Shown: positions 45,242 through 54,785, numbered from the stretch's first letter. The stretch: DNA of 64,000 nucleotides from Niveispirillum cyanobacteriorum (GCF_002868735.1 NZ_CP025611.1:1544501-1608500), one strand, 5' to 3'. The notes: generated by a model not told the origin, from the sequence alone. Numbers and translations are program-made.

Positions 45242-46000
45242 TCAGGCGGCCCGCACCACCGACACGCCTGCCTCCTGGAAGGGCACCAGTGCCCCCTCCC
45301 CCACCTGCCCCGCCACCAGCAGGGTCTGTATCAGGGTGACCGGGCCAATAACATGCGGGGATGCGGCCCCGATCTTTTCCGGTGTGGCCAGCACCATCGT
45401 CTCCGCAGCAGCATGGGCGAAGGCCCGCTTCACATCCGCTTCCTCCATATCGCCCGTGGTCAGGCCGATGCCGGCATGCACGCCGGTGACACCCATGACA
45501 TAGAGATCGGCCTGGAAGCGGCGGATGCCGTCCAGCACCTGCGCGCCCACGCAGACACCGGAATGCTTGAACAGCCGCCCGCCGATCAGCGCCACATCCA
45601 CCGTCGGGTGGTCGACCAGAGCCGAAGCAATCACCGGGCTGTGGGTGACCACCATGGCCCGCAGGTCACGCGGCAGAGCCTGCGCCATGGCAAGGCAGGT
45701 CGTGCCACCATCAACGAAGACCAGTTGACCGGGCCGGATCGTCCGCGCCGCTGCCAGACCCAGCGCCCGCTTGGCATCGGGTGATTGCGCCGCCTTGACC
45801 GTCAGATCGGCGACCGCGGGCGAGGCCGGCAATGCCCCGCCATGCACCCGCTGCAACAGGCCATCCGCCGCCATCTCCCGCAGGTCGCGACGGATCGTAT
45901 CCTCCGACAGGCCCAGGCTGGTGGCGAAGTCCTTGGCCACCACCTGCCCGTCCCGCTTCAAAGCCACCAGGATCATCGCCTTCCGCTGCTGCGTCAGCAT
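45242..46000 (-). CDS. DeoR-family transcriptional regulator
   Basis: DeoR/GlpR-type repressor of 252 residues. N-terminal helix-turn-helix (AKDFATSLGLSEDTIRRDLREMAADGLLQRVHGGAL, about 22-57) matches the family, followed by the sugar-phosphate-sensing C-terminal domain with VFVDGGTTCLAMA, VALIGGRLFKHSG and GIGLTTGDMEEADVKRAF. The effector is probably a phosphorylated sugar or nucleotide. It is divergent from a NudK-like gene with iterated CACGA motifs between them, which it likely binds. Confidence 0.9.
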   Translation of the reverse strand: MLTQQRKAMILVALKRDGQVVAKDFATSLGLSEDTIRRDLREMAADGLLQRVHGGALPASPAVADLTVKAAQSPDAKRALGLAAARTIRPGQLVFVDGGTTCLAMAQALPRDLRAMVVTHSPVIASALVDHPTVDVALIGGRLFKHSGVCVGAQVLDGIRRFQADLYVMGVTGVHAGIGLTTGDMEEADVKRAFAHAAAETMVLATPEKIGAASPHVIGPVTLIQTLLVAGQVGEGALVPFQEAGVSVVRAA

Positions 46001-46020
46001 CTCACGCTCCTACATAAATT

Positions 46021-46060
46021 ATCGTGACTATACACGATTTTGCACGATAATACACGAACT
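46021..46060. promoter_or_regulatory. Iterated CACGA repeats, likely DeoR operator
   Basis: CACGA occurs three times at exactly 10-bp spacing (46033, 46043, 46053) with an inverted ATCGTG at 46021. One-helical-turn repeats lie on one DNA face, as expected for DeoR-family tetramers. The array lies between the DeoR and Nudix genes and overlaps the probable promoter. Confidence 0.6.
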
Positions 46061-46080
46061 TGATACTTGGAGCCAGTCCC

Positions 46081-46677
46081 ATGTCCATTGCCGACCGTAT
46101 CCGCATCCGGGAAGTAACCCTGCTGTCCGACGACTGGTATGTGCTGAAGAAGACCCGCTTTGACTACCGGCGCGCCGACGGCACCTGGCAGAGCTTGAGC
46201 CGGGAGACCTATGACCGCGGGAACGGTGCCACCATCCTGCTGTACGATCCCGACCGCCGCACCGTCGTGCTGACGCGGCAGTTTCGGTTTCCGGCCTTTG
46301 TGAATGGCCATGACGACCTGCTGACAGAGGCACCAGCCGGGCTGCTGGACGGAGCTGATCCCGCGGACCGCATCCGTCAGGAGTTGATGGAGGAAACGGG
46401 CTACGTCATCGGGCAACCGCAGAAGCTGTTCGAGGCCTTCATGAGCCCGGGATCGGTGACGGAAAAGCTGCATTTCTATGCTGCCCCCTATCATCCGGCG
46501 GACCGGGTGGGGGCAGGTGGCGGCAATGTGGAGGAAGGCGAGGATATCAGCGTGCTGGAGATCGGCATCGACGAAGCACTGGCCCGGATCTGCGATGGCG
46601 GCATTCAGGATGGGAAGACCATCTGCCTTCTGCTGTATACCGCTATTTACCTTTTGAGGGCGTCAGACCAAGGGTAG
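46081..46677 (+). CDS. nudK: NudK-like Nudix hydrolase
   Basis: Nudix-family pyrophosphatase, probably a GDP-mannose/sugar-nucleotide hydrolase of the NudK type, 198 residues. The N-terminal domain (IREVTLLSDDWYVLKKTRFDYRR) matches NudK; the Nudix box region spans GLLDGADPADRIRQELMEETGYVIG at about residues 88-112, with Asp where the box has its first Glu, and intact REL-type EETGY. ATG (MSIADRIRIRE) chosen over a longer start, close to the CACGA array. The divergent DeoR gene suggests sugar-linked control. Confidence 0.9.
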   Translation: MSIADRIRIREVTLLSDDWYVLKKTRFDYRRADGTWQSLSRETYDRGNGATILLYDPDRRTVVLTRQFRFPAFVNGHDDLLTEAPAGLLDGADPADRIRQELMEETGYVIGQPQKLFEAFMSPGSVTEKLHFYAAPYHPADRVGAGGGNVEEGEDISVLEIGIDEALARICDGGIQDGKTICLLLYTAIYLLRASDQG

Positions 46678-46866
46678 TATGAACTTTTGGTCATGACAAC
46701 CTATTTGAATCAACAACAGAAGCAAGATAAAGTCGTTAATGAATGACGCGATGCCTGCCCGGGTCGACAGAAAGTCTCCTTAAGTTGACTGGTGTTATGA
46801 AATACCAGCAATAGGGCGTACGGACATTGACGATCCGTGTCTTTCTTCGAAGGCGGAGTTGGCGGG

Positions 46867-47943
46867 ATGGGACATTATGAAGTTTTAACAGGAGGAAATG
46901 TCCTGCAGTCGGCACGAATTCTTGTGATCGATGATATGAAAGTTAGCGTTGACTATATCGTCTGCACCCTGCGCCGCGCGGGGCTTGCCCATATATCAGC
47001 GACAACTAACCCACATGAGGGGTTGGAACTTTGCCGCGTTGCACCACCCGACCTGATCCTCCTGGATTATTGCATGCCTGGCCTGGACGGGCCGGGCTTC
47101 ATGGCAGAGCTTGTTGCCCTGCTGGGAGATGACGCTCCACCTATCCTGGTCATCACTGCCCATGACATTGCCGCCAATCGCCGGCGGGCATTGGAATTGG
47201 GTGCCATCGATTATGTGCTGAAGCCGTTCACCGACTGGGAACTGTTGATCCGGGCCCGCAACCTGTTGCGCCTGCATAAGATGTACCAGAGCCAACGGGC
47301 CTTGTCGCGCCGTCTGGAACAACTGGTCAGTGAGCGGACGGCGGAATTGGAACGGACGCGGGCGGAGATTATTCACCGTCTCTGCAATGCCGGGGAGTTC
47401 AGGGATGAGGATACGGGCAGACACGTCGCGCGCATCGGTCGGCTGTCGTCACGGTTGGCGGAACTGGCTGGCGCTGATCGGGATTTTGTCAGCCAGTTGG
47501 CCGCCGCCGCCCCCCTGCATGATATCGGCAAGATCGGCATTCCCGACCGTGTTCTTTTGAAGCCCGGGAAGCTGGATGCGGATGAATGGGCCGTCATGAA
47601 AACCCATTGCACCCTCGGCGCGCAGATCCTGGCGGATAGTGGCCTGCCCATGCTGAACCTAGCCTCGGAGATCGCCCTATCCCACCATGAAAAATGGGAC
47701 GGCAGCGGCTATCCCAATGGATTGGCGGGGGAAAAAATCCCGCTGTCAGGACGGCTGGTGGCCGTTTGCGACGTTTTTGACGCCCTGCTGTCGCACCGGC
47801 CCTACAAGGAGCCGTGGCCGATGGACAAGGCCCTGGACTACATCGCCGACATCAAGGGCACCCACCTTGACCCCGCCCTCGCGGCCCTTTTCCTGCATAA
47901 CAAGGCGGAAATGGTGGCGATAAGGGTTGAGATGGCTGACTGA
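46867..47943 (+). CDS. Response regulator with HD-GYP cyclic-di-GMP phosphodiesterase domain
   Basis: RpfG-like two-component output protein, 358 residues. The REC domain (about 15-130) has phospho-acceptor Asp67 in LILLDYCMPG and a Lys in YVLKPFTDWE; a coiled-coil linker (about 135-170) leads to an HD-GYP domain with HDIGKIGIPD at 218-227 and HHEKWDGSGYPNG at 273-285, all metal-ligand residues present. It should hydrolyse c-di-GMP when phosphorylated. The ATG has GGCGGAG nine bases upstream; a GTG 30 bases earlier lacks one. No histidine kinase is adjacent. Confidence 0.92.
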   Translation: MGHYEVLTGGNVLQSARILVIDDMKVSVDYIVCTLRRAGLAHISATTNPHEGLELCRVAPPDLILLDYCMPGLDGPGFMAELVALLGDDAPPILVITAHDIAANRRRALELGAIDYVLKPFTDWELLIRARNLLRLHKMYQSQRALSRRLEQLVSERTAELERTRAEIIHRLCNAGEFRDEDTGRHVARIGRLSSRLAELAGADRDFVSQLAAAAPLHDIGKIGIPDRVLLKPGKLDADEWAVMKTHCTLGAQILADSGLPMLNLASEIALSHHEKWDGSGYPNGLAGEKIPLSGRLVAVCDVFDALLSHRPYKEPWPMDKALDYIADIKGTHLDPALAALFLHNKAEMVAIRVEMAD

Positions 47944-47956
47944 ACGGAGCCCTCCC

Positions 47957-49468
47957 TCACCTCCAGATCGGTTTGCCCGTTCCAGGCAGGCGCAGACGTC
48001 CCCACATCTCGCTTACCTTATCAACCACGGCCTTATCCATAAATAGTTTTTCGCCCCATTCCCGGTGGGTTTCGGGGGGCAGCTTGTTAGTCGCATCCAT
48101 CCCGACCTTGCCACCCAGGCCCGATTCCGGGCTGGCGAAGTCCAGATAGTCGATGGGCGTACCCTCGATCATGGTGATATCGCGGACGGGGTCCATGCGG
48201 GTGCTGACGGCCCACATCACGTCCTTCCAGTCACGCGCATTGATGTCGTCATCCACGACGATGACCCATTTCGTGTACATGAACTGACGCAAGAAGGACC
48301 AGACGCCCATCATCACGCGCTTGGCATGACCGGGATAGGCCTTCTTCATCGAAACGACGGCGATGCGGTAGGAACAGCCTTCCGGCGGGAGCCAGAAATC
48401 CACGATCTCTGGGAATTGCTGCTGAAGCAGGGGGATGAACACCTCGTTCAAGCCCTCGCCCAGCACGCTGGGCTCATCCGGCGGACGGCCCGTGAAGGTG
48501 GAGAGGTAGATGGGGTCGCGGCGCATGGTCATGGCTGTGACCGTGAAGACGGGAAACGGCTCGACCGAGTTGTAATAGCCGGTATGGTCGCCATAGGGAC
48601 CTTCATCGGCATATTCCTCCAGGCTGACATAGCCCTCCAGCACGATCTCCGCCGTGGCCGGCACCTTCAAGGGCACCGTCTTACAGTCAACGAGGTCCAC
48701 CTTCTTGCCGCGCAGCAGGCCTGCGAATTGATATTCGGACAGCGTCTCCGGCACCGGGGTGACAGCGGCCAGGATGGTGCCGGGATCGGCACCCAGCACG
48801 GCGGCGGCGGGCAGCGGCTCGCGCTTACCGGATTGCTTCCAGCGCTGATGATGCTGGGCGCCGCCGCGATGCTTCAGCCAGCGCATGATGGTCTTGTTCT
48901 TGCCCAACCGCTGCATGCGGTAGATGCCGAGATTGAAATTATCCTCGCGGGATTCCGACGGGCCCTTGGTGACGATCAGAGGCCAGGTGATCAAGGGCGC
49001 CGGCTCCCCCGGCCAGCACGACTGGATGGGCAGCAACGACAGGTCCACCTCATCTCCTGTCAGCACTACCTCCTGACAGGGCGCCTTGGAAACGGTACCG
49101 GGCCGCATGGCCATGACCTGCTTGGCCAGCGGCAAAAGCTGGAACGCCTCCTTCATGCCGCGCGGCGGTTCGGGCTGCTTCAGGAAGGCCAGGGTTTCCC
49201 CTACCTGGCGCAGTTCATGCGGTTCGCGGTCCATGCCCCAGGCTACCCGCTCCACCGTGCCGAACAGGTTGATCAGGACGGGCATGGGGCTGCGCGTCCC
49301 ATCCTCCCGGATTACATTCTCGAACAGGACAGCCGGCCCCTTCTCCGCCAGCAGGCGGGTATGGATCTCCGTCATTTCCAGCACGGTGGAGACGGGTTCC
49401 GTCACGCGGACCAGGCGGCCTTCCTTTTCCAGGCGGGCCATGAAGTCGCGCAGTGAGGCATAGGGCAT
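47957..49468 (-). CDS. ubiD: UbiD-family decarboxylase
   Basis: 3-octaprenyl-4-hydroxybenzoate carboxy-lyase homologue of 503 residues (prFMN-dependent). It contains [29 protein letters not shown], with the conserved Glu-x-x... metal and prFMN binding region, [43 protein letters not shown] with the active-site ExxR... (Arg/Glu triad), and [12 protein letters not shown]. Length and order match UbiD. Its neighbour ubiA, 1.7 kb away, supports ubiquinone synthesis. UbiX is not in the window. The call rests on whole-length similarity. Confidence 0.93.
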   Translation of the reverse strand: MPYASLRDFMARLEKEGRLVRVTEPVSTVLEMTEIHTRLLAEKGPAVLFENVIREDGTRSPMPVLINLFGTVERVAWGMDREPHELRQVGETLAFLKQPEPPRGMKEAFQLLPLAKQVMAMRPGTVSKAPCQEVVLTGDEVDLSLLPIQSCWPGEPAPLITWPLIVTKGPSESREDNFNLGIYRMQRLGKNKTIMRWLKHRGGAQHHQRWKQSGKREPLPAAAVLGADPGTILAAVTPVPETLSEYQFAGLLRGKKVDLVDCKTVPLKVPATAEIVLEGYVSLEEYADEGPYGDHTGYYNSVEPFPVFTVTAMTMRRDPIYLSTFTGRPPDEPSVLGEGLNEVFIPLLQQQFPEIVDFWLPPEGCSYRIAVVSMKKAYPGHAKRVMMGVWSFLRQFMYTKWVIVVDDDINARDWKDVMWAVSTRMDPVRDITMIEGTPIDYLDFASPESGLGGKVGMDATNKLPPETHREWGEKLFMDKAVVDKVSEMWGRLRLPGTGKPIWR

Positions 49469-49648
49469 GATGGGCCTTCGGGGGTTCCGGGTAACGGGTC
49501 GCGGCGTAAGATCGGTGGCAGGAGCGGTCTGGTCAAGCGGGCAGCCCGTCGCGGGCCGAAAAGTACGTCGTCATCGCCCTGCCCTTTACCATTCCGGCGG
49601 GCGGTCCAGTTTATCTCATCATTTGCCGTCTCCGGACTGGATAGGCCT

Positions 49649-50518
49649 ATGCCCACGCCCTTGCCCCCGTTCGACCTGGACCTGCTGCGCAGCTTTATCA
49701 CCATTGTGGAATCGGGTGGCTTTACCCGTGCTGCCGAACGGCTGGGCCGCACTCAATCCACCATCAGCCTGCAGATCAAGCGGCTGGAGGACGGTCTGGG
49801 CCGGCGCCTATTCCACCGGGAGGGAAGGTCGTTCGAGGTGACGCCGGAGGGCGAGCAGCTTTTGATCTATGCACGCCGGCTGCTGGTTCTGGCGGGCGAG
49901 GCCTGTGCCGTTCTGATGGAGCCGGCAGTGGAGGGGGCCGTCCGGCTGGGCGTACCGGAGGATTTCGCCACAACCCACCTGTCCGACATTCTTTTCCGCT
50001 TTGCCCGCGCCCATCCGCAGGTGGCGCTGGAGGTGCGGTGCGACTTCTCGGCCAACCTGCTGGATGGCTTCGCCCGTGGGGATCTGGATCTGGTCCTGGG
50101 CAAGCGGGAGGCCCAGGGGGGCGGCGACGGGCAGCGGGTCTGGCGGGAGCCGCTGGTTTGGGCGGCATCGCCCCGGCTGCTGCATCTGGGGGGGCAACCG
50201 CTGCCCCTGGTCCTGGCACCCGCCCCCGACTTTTACCGCCATCGGGCGCTGGAGATGCTGGAGAAAGCCGGCCTGCCCTGGCGGATCGTCTATAGCAGCT
50301 CCAGCCTAGCCGGCCTTCAGGCCGCCACACATGCCGGTTTGGGCATCACCGTCCTGTCCCGGGACATGCTGGGGGCAGGCTTACAGGTGGTGGATGCCGG
50401 CCTCGACCTTCCCCCCCTTGGCGATGTCGAGATGGTCCTTCACCGGCCGCCCGGAGCCGTGCCGAGGGCGACGGAACTTCTGGCGGACCACATTGTGCGG
50501 TCGCTGGAACAGCGTTAG
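49649..50518 (+). CDS. LysR-family transcriptional regulator
   Basis: LysR-type regulator of 289 residues. Helix-turn-helix at about 10-68 (LRSFITIVESGGFTRAAERLGRTQSTISLQIKRLED), then a ligand-binding domain with AVRLGVPEDFATTHLSDILFRFA and GLQAATHAGLGITVLS. Inducer unknown. It diverges from ubiD and is convergent with the methyltransferase; it may regulate ubiD, but no operator is clear to me. Confidence 0.93.
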   Translation: MPTPLPPFDLDLLRSFITIVESGGFTRAAERLGRTQSTISLQIKRLEDGLGRRLFHREGRSFEVTPEGEQLLIYARRLLVLAGEACAVLMEPAVEGAVRLGVPEDFATTHLSDILFRFARAHPQVALEVRCDFSANLLDGFARGDLDLVLGKREAQGGGDGQRVWREPLVWAASPRLLHLGGQPLPLVLAPAPDFYRHRALEMLEKAGLPWRIVYSSSSLAGLQAATHAGLGITVLSRDMLGAGLQVVDAGLDLPPLGDVEMVLHRPPGAVPRATELLADHIVRSLEQR

Positions 50519-51183
50519 GGAGCCGGCACACGCCAGACATCGGTGACCCGCACTGCCCGATCCTCCAGTTCCAGGGTCGTCGGGACATTGAAGGTGGCGA
50601 CCTTCTCCAGCCCCTGGGACGGGAGATAGGCGCGGCCAGGATCACCGACCAGGACGGTGATCCCGGACCGGGCCAGTTCCCGGAACCAGGCCAGGGCGGC
50701 TTCGGCGAAGGACCGCTCATAACAGACATCACCGGCCAGCAGGATATCGATGCCGGACAGAGGCTGACCGATAATGTCCTGGGTCAGGCCGGTGATGGAC
50801 ACACCATTGAGATCAGCATTAAGGCCGGTGGCGGTGATGGCGAAGGGGTCAATCTCCACCGCCGTGACCGATGCCGCACCCGCCTTCATGGCGGCGATGG
50901 CGATCAGGCCGGAGCCGGCGGCGAAATCCATCACCCGCTTTCCGGCCACCAGCGGCGGATCATCCAAGATCAGCCGGGCCACCGCCTGCCCGCCCGCCCA
51001 GGGAAAGGCCCAGAAGGGCGGCGGCACGCCATTCCTCTGCAACCAATCTTCGGTGGCATGCCAGATGGGCGTGATTTCGGTGGCCTGCCACAGATGGATG
51101 TCGGGGCAGAGCGGCACCGGGGCCGGAGCGGTATGCAGGCGAATGAAGGCGGCGGGGTCAGCGGAGGCTGGGGACAGTGACAA
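50515..51183 (-). CDS. EtfB-lysine-type / class I SAM methyltransferase
   Basis: Class I SAM-dependent methyltransferase related to METTL20-type electron-transfer-flavoprotein beta-subunit lysine methyltransferases, about 222 residues. It shows [16 protein letters not shown], the SAM-binding [20 protein letters not shown] and later [18 protein letters not shown] (post-motif). There is no ATG near the expected N-terminus; the likely start is a TTG ([13 protein letters not shown]), overlapping the end of ubiA by 26 bp in another frame. The longer upstream frame is implausible as protein. Confidence 0.8.
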   Translation of the reverse strand: MSLSPASADPAAFIRLHTAPAPVPLCPDIHLWQATEITPIWHATEDWLQRNGVPPPFWAFPWAGGQAVARLILDDPPLVAGKRVMDFAAGSGLIAIAAMKAGAASVTAVEIDPFAITATGLNADLNGVSITGLTQDIIGQPLSGIDILLAGDVCYERSFAEAALAWFRELARSGITVLVGDPGRAYLPSQGLEKVATFNVPTTLELEDRAVRVTDVWRVPAP

Positions 51184-52210
51184 GATCGGCCATCTGCAGC
51201 ATCGGCTGCTGCATATAGGGTTTGGGCAGGCCGCGATTGCCGCCCGGTGCGAAGCCGCCACCACCCTGCGGGGCGGGCGGCAGGCTGGCGATGCCGACAA
51301 TGATGGCCACCAGCAAGGCCATACCGATGAAGCGGGCCGCCTTGAAGGTGGCCAGACTGTCGGCGGGGTCATTCATGTCCCAGCCCCGCACCTGCATCAC
51401 CATAAGGGCACCGGTAGCGGCCAGGGGCACGAAAATCCCCCAGAACATGCCCATCGGTTCCAGCGCCAGCAGCCAGAAGATGAAGGCCCCGGTATAGAAG
51501 CCACCGACCCAGCGCCGCGAATCATTGCCGAACAGCAAGGCCGTGGATTTGATGCCCACATGGGCGTCATCCTCCCGGTCCTGATGGGCATAAATCGTGT
51601 CATAGCCGAGCGTCCAGAGGATACCCCCGGCATAGAGCAGGACCGCCGGCCAGCCGATATCGCCGCGCACCGCCGCCCAGCCCATCAGGGCCCCCCAGTT
51701 GAAGGTCAGGCCCAGAAAGGCCTGCGGCCACCAGGTGATCCGCTTCATCAGGGGATATGTCGCGACCAGCAGCAGGGAGGCGACACCCATCGCGATGGCG
51801 AACAGGTTGAGCTGCACCAGAATCAGTAGACCGACCAGAAGCTGCGCCACCAGGAAACCGATGGCCTGACGGACCGTGACCTGTCCGCTGGGGATGGGGC
51901 GGACCTTGGTCCGTTCAACCTTGGCATCCAGGTGCCTGTCCAGAATGTCATTGATGGTGCAGCCGGCACCACGCATGACCACAGCACCGACGCCGAACAG
52001 GAACATCAGCCAGAGATTAGGCCAGCCGCCGGCCGGGGCCGCCAGGGCGATGGACCACCAGCAGGGCAGCAGCAGCAGCCAGGTACCGATGGGCCGGTCG
52101 AGGCGGGCCAGACGCGCATAGGGACGCCACGCCACCGGCAGGTAGCGGTCGATCCAATCGCCGGGCCGTATGTCGGTATGCCCGGCGGTCGTGTCGTTGG
52201 CGTGCATCAT
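51158..52210 (-). CDS. ubiA: 4-hydroxybenzoate polyprenyltransferase UbiA
   Basis: Integral-membrane prenyltransferase of ubiquinone synthesis that attaches the polyprenyl chain to 4-hydroxybenzoate. The 350-residue protein has the first Asp motif [23 protein letters not shown] (NDxxD) near residue 85-95, the second Asp motif [17 protein letters not shown] (DxxxD) near 205-220, and about eight membrane spans. A 30-residue C-terminal extension after the last span (residues ~318-350) is rich in Gly/Pro and unusual for the family; its 3' end overlaps the methyltransferase start. Confidence 0.93.
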   Translation of the reverse strand: MMHANDTTAGHTDIRPGDWIDRYLPVAWRPYARLARLDRPIGTWLLLLPCWWSIALAAPAGGWPNLWLMFLFGVGAVVMRGAGCTINDILDRHLDAKVERTKVRPIPSGQVTVRQAIGFLVAQLLVGLLILVQLNLFAIAMGVASLLLVATYPLMKRITWWPQAFLGLTFNWGALMGWAAVRGDIGWPAVLLYAGGILWTLGYDTIYAHQDREDDAHVGIKSTALLFGNDSRRWVGGFYTGAFIFWLLALEPMGMFWGIFVPLAATGALMVMQVRGWDMNDPADSLATFKAARFIGMALLVAIIVGIASLPPAPQGGGGFAPGGNRGLPKPYMQQPMLQMADLVTVPSLR

Positions 52211-52447
52211 GATGCGCGCATTCTATCTTTTCCCCCGCCGGACGCAAAGAGACGGTTTGTCACCGTCACAGGTTCCGGGTCCCACGTCGCAAGATGGCAT
52301 CGGTCAGCAGCCTTTTCCGTGACGGCGCGCACAGGGGGCCCTGTGAAACATTCTGCACCCTCGCCTGGTCCTGCGTTTCGCAGGCGTTGGATCATGCCAT
52401 GGCGTTAACCCTGTGAAACATTCTGCAACCGCCCTTCTTGTTTGGTT
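52211..52447. other. Intergenic region with CCTGTGAAACATTCTGCA repeats
   Basis: CCTGTGAAACATTCTGCA occurs at 52340-52357 and 52410-52427 (70 bp apart), and the inverted motif GGTTTCACAGG at 52444-52454. Their core, AATGTTTCACAGG on the other strand, is shared with the cluster at 40676-40858. No gene or promoter is assignable otherwise. Confidence 0.6.
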
Positions 52448-53512
52448 TCACAGGATGCCGGGCTTCGGTGCCCAGGACAGCCAGCGGGGGCGTTCGGCCC
52501 AGACTGTGTTGGTCAAGCCGGGTGCGGTGGGCAGATTGTCCAGCACGGTCTGGGTTTCATGGAGAATCCGGACCAGCAGGCGCGGGGCCGGTCGGCGCCG
52601 GCGCGCGGCGGGGCGGAAGGGTGCGGCCGGGTTACGGGGCATGGGCGGGCATGCGGCCTTTACGCGGGCCGGGGGCCTGGGTGGGGCGAAGCGCAGTTCG
52701 GGCGGGTGGTCGGGGGCGTAGTCGCCTGACTGACCCATGGCGTCGGTGGTGGGTGGCGTCGGGTTGGGGATGGGGTCTTCGGCGTCTTCCTGATCAGTGG
52801 AGGGGTCGGGCGTTTGGCCCCTGGGTCCCGGCTTTCGCCGGGATGACGAAGAGAGGGGGGATGACGAGGCGAGTGGATCGGCTTGGGCCGACGGGGCCGA
52901 CAGGTCGGGCAACTCGGCGGCGAGGGTGGGGTCTTCGGCGGTGGGGGCGGTCAGGGGATCGAGGCGGATGGCGTCGGCATCGTCCGGCGAAAACCAGCCC
53001 GACGGGATGCGAGCATAGCCGGGCTTGGGCTTTTTTTCCGCCGGTTGCAGCAGGTCCCCGCCCAGGCCGAGACGGTCGGCAGCCCAAAGGGTGGCGCGCA
53101 TGTCGCCGCTGGCCACGGCATGATAGATGCTGTCGACCACCAGGGTGCGCAGGGAGACGAAACGGCTTTCCGCCTCCCGCCGCAGCAGGGCACGTTCTTC
53201 AGCGATGCGGCGGCGCAGATTGTGGGAGCGCTGCAAGGCGCGCCAGATGGTGGTGCGCGACACGCCATATTCCGCCGTTATCTCCTTGATCTTGCGGCCC
53301 GCCGCAATGTGGAAGGCGATCTTGGCCCAAGCGACATCCGTCACCTTGCGGGAGGTGTAACCCTCCGTCAGATGCTCATCGGGAGCGAAGCCGACATCTT
53401 CGGTGAAGGGCTTGGTATGAAGGTCGGAGGAGCCGCGCCACCAGGCCTCTGCCTGTTCCTGCGGCGTCAGGGTGGGGTGGTCGGTATCGTAGGGATTATG
53501 GGACAAGGACAT
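52448..53512 (-). CDS. Helix-turn-helix protein with a disordered C-terminal half
   Basis: 354-residue protein of unknown specific role. Residues 55-100 form a homeodomain-like helix-turn-helix (FHIAAGRKIKEITAEYGVSRTTIWRAL), as in small-terminase or transposase-type DNA-binding proteins, followed by a helical region to about 150 with Arg-rich LRRRIAEERALLRREAESRF. The C-terminal half is Pro/Ala/Ser/Arg low-complexity. Residues encoded near 52823-52852 (SSSSRRKPGPRG) are the in-frame translation of the dispersed palindrome. It may be a phage-derived small terminase remnant or chromosomal regulator; I do not assign a function. Confidence 0.65.
   Translation of the reverse strand: MSLSHNPYDTDHPTLTPQEQAEAWWRGSSDLHTKPFTEDVGFAPDEHLTEGYTSRKVTDVAWAKIAFHIAAGRKIKEITAEYGVSRTTIWRALQRSHNLRRRIAEERALLRREAESRFVSLRTLVVDSIYHAVASGDMRATLWAADRLGLGGDLLQPAEKKPKPGYARIPSGWFSPDDADAIRLDPLTAPTAEDPTLAAELPDLSAPSAQADPLASSSPLSSSSRRKPGPRGQTPDPSTDQEDAEDPIPNPTPPTTDAMGQSGDYAPDHPPELRFAPPRPPARVKAACPPMPRNPAAPFRPAARRRRPAPRLLVRILHETQTVLDNLPTAPGLTNTVWAERPRWLSWAPKPGIL
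52821..52852 (-). repeat. Dispersed palindromic element inside a coding sequence
   Basis: GGGTCCCGGCTTTCGCCGGG followed by ATGACGAAG matches the dispersed element found as a perfect 16-bp-stem hairpin at 53611-53646 and as inverted copies at 40380-40488. Here it lies in frame within the HTH gene and is translated. Confidence 0.8.
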
Positions 53513-53610
53513 GGGCCGGTGCTCCCGAAGGCAAGGGATGGGTCCATGATCCTAGCAGATTATGGGAATATATTCCATGGATGGGATGGACACGCTGTTG
53601 ACCATCTTCC

Positions 53611-53646
53611 CCTTCGTCATCCCGGCGAAAGCCGGGATGACGAAGG
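53611..53646. repeat. Perfect palindromic element with GAAA loop
   Basis: A 16-bp perfect stem, CCTTCGTCATCCCGGC / GCCGGGATGACGAAGG, with a GAAA tetraloop, in the gap upstream of the HTH gene. It is the best-formed copy of the dispersed REP-like family. Confidence 0.85.
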
Positions 53647-53704
53647 GGGGCGGGATGAAGAAGGGAGAGCAGGAAGACGAAGGATGGGGGGGGTAAGGCC
53701 CCCC

Positions 53705-54712
53705 TTACCGCTTGCCGCCCATAACAATGTCGCCCAGGGGACCCAGGACACTGCCTTCGCCCTTGCCGGCCCCCGGCATGGCGGCGGAGAGCATGCGGCC
53801 GGCCAAGCGGGAGAAGGGCAAGGACTGGATCCAGACGCGGCCGGGGCCGCGCAGGGTGGCGAAGAACAGCCCCTCCCCGCCGAACAGGACGGATTTCACG
53901 CCGCCGACCTGTACCAGATCGAAATCGATATCGGGCGTGAAGGCGGCCACGCAGCCGGTATCGACATGCAGCACCTCCCCCGGTGCCAATTGCCGTTCCA
54001 TGACGGTGCCGCCGACATGGGCGAAGACCCAGCCGTCGCCCGTCAGGCGCTGCATGATGAAGCCTTCACCGCCAAACAGGCCCGTCAGGATCCGGCGCTG
54101 AAAATGAATGCCGATCGAGACGCCCTTGGCCGCCGCCAGGAAACTGTCCTTCTGGCAGATCAGGCCACCGCCCAGATCAGCAAGGTTGAGGGGCAGGATG
54201 GTGCCGGGGAACGGGGCCGCGAAGGCCACGCGGGCCTTGCCGCGTCCCTGTTGGGTGAAGACAGTGGTGAACAGGCTTTCGCCGGTCAGAACGCGCTTGC
54301 CAGCGCCGATCAGCTTGTCCAGGAAGCCGCCCGATTCGTTGCCATCGCCAAAGATGGTATTCATCTCGACGGTCGGGTCCTTGTAGACCATGGCCCCAGC
54401 CTCGGCGATCGCACTTTCGCCGGGGTCCAGTTCGACCTCCACGAACTGCATCTCCTGCCCGTGGATCTTGAAATCAATCTGGTCGGCGCGGGAGTAGCGG
54501 CCGCCGCCACGCGTCGGGGGCGGCGGGGCACCTGGGCTGCCCCAGGGACTGTCCTGCGGCGACAGTTCGGCCACGGCGCGCACCGGCAGCCATTCGGCCA
54601 TGCCATTGCGCCAGCAGAAGGCATCCGGATGGGCGCGCACATAATCCAGCGCCGCCTGCCCGTCCAGCGGGCCGACCCGGTCGTCATCATCGTGGAAGAA
54701 CCATTGCGTCAT
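53705..54712 (-). CDS. GYF_2 - AIM24/TIGR00266 fusion protein
   Basis: AIM24-family (TIGR00266) protein with an N-terminal GYF_2-like domain, 335 residues. Residues 1-50 (TQWFFHDDDDRVGPLDGQAALDY...FCWRNGMAEWLPV) match GYF_2, a Pro-rich linker (PGAPPPPTRGGG) joins it to the AIM24 double beta-prism (about 75-335) ending in Gly-rich VLGPLGDIVMGGKR. Bacterial AIM24 proteins are soluble and of unknown function, possibly membrane-associated. The GYF domain may tether Pro-rich partners. Confidence 0.85.
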   Translation of the reverse strand: MTQWFFHDDDDRVGPLDGQAALDYVRAHPDAFCWRNGMAEWLPVRAVAELSPQDSPWGSPGAPPPPTRGGGRYSRADQIDFKIHGQEMQFVEVELDPGESAIAEAGAMVYKDPTVEMNTIFGDGNESGGFLDKLIGAGKRVLTGESLFTTVFTQQGRGKARVAFAAPFPGTILPLNLADLGGGLICQKDSFLAAAKGVSIGIHFQRRILTGLFGGEGFIMQRLTGDGWVFAHVGGTVMERQLAPGEVLHVDTGCVAAFTPDIDFDLVQVGGVKSVLFGGEGLFFATLRGPGRVWIQSLPFSRLAGRMLSAAMPGAGKGEGSVLGPLGDIVMGGKR

Positions 54713-54785
54713 GATGTGTCACCCCCCGTTTGCCAGGCCGCCGGTGCGGCGCGTCATCATGCATATCGGGTTGAGACCGAACAAG

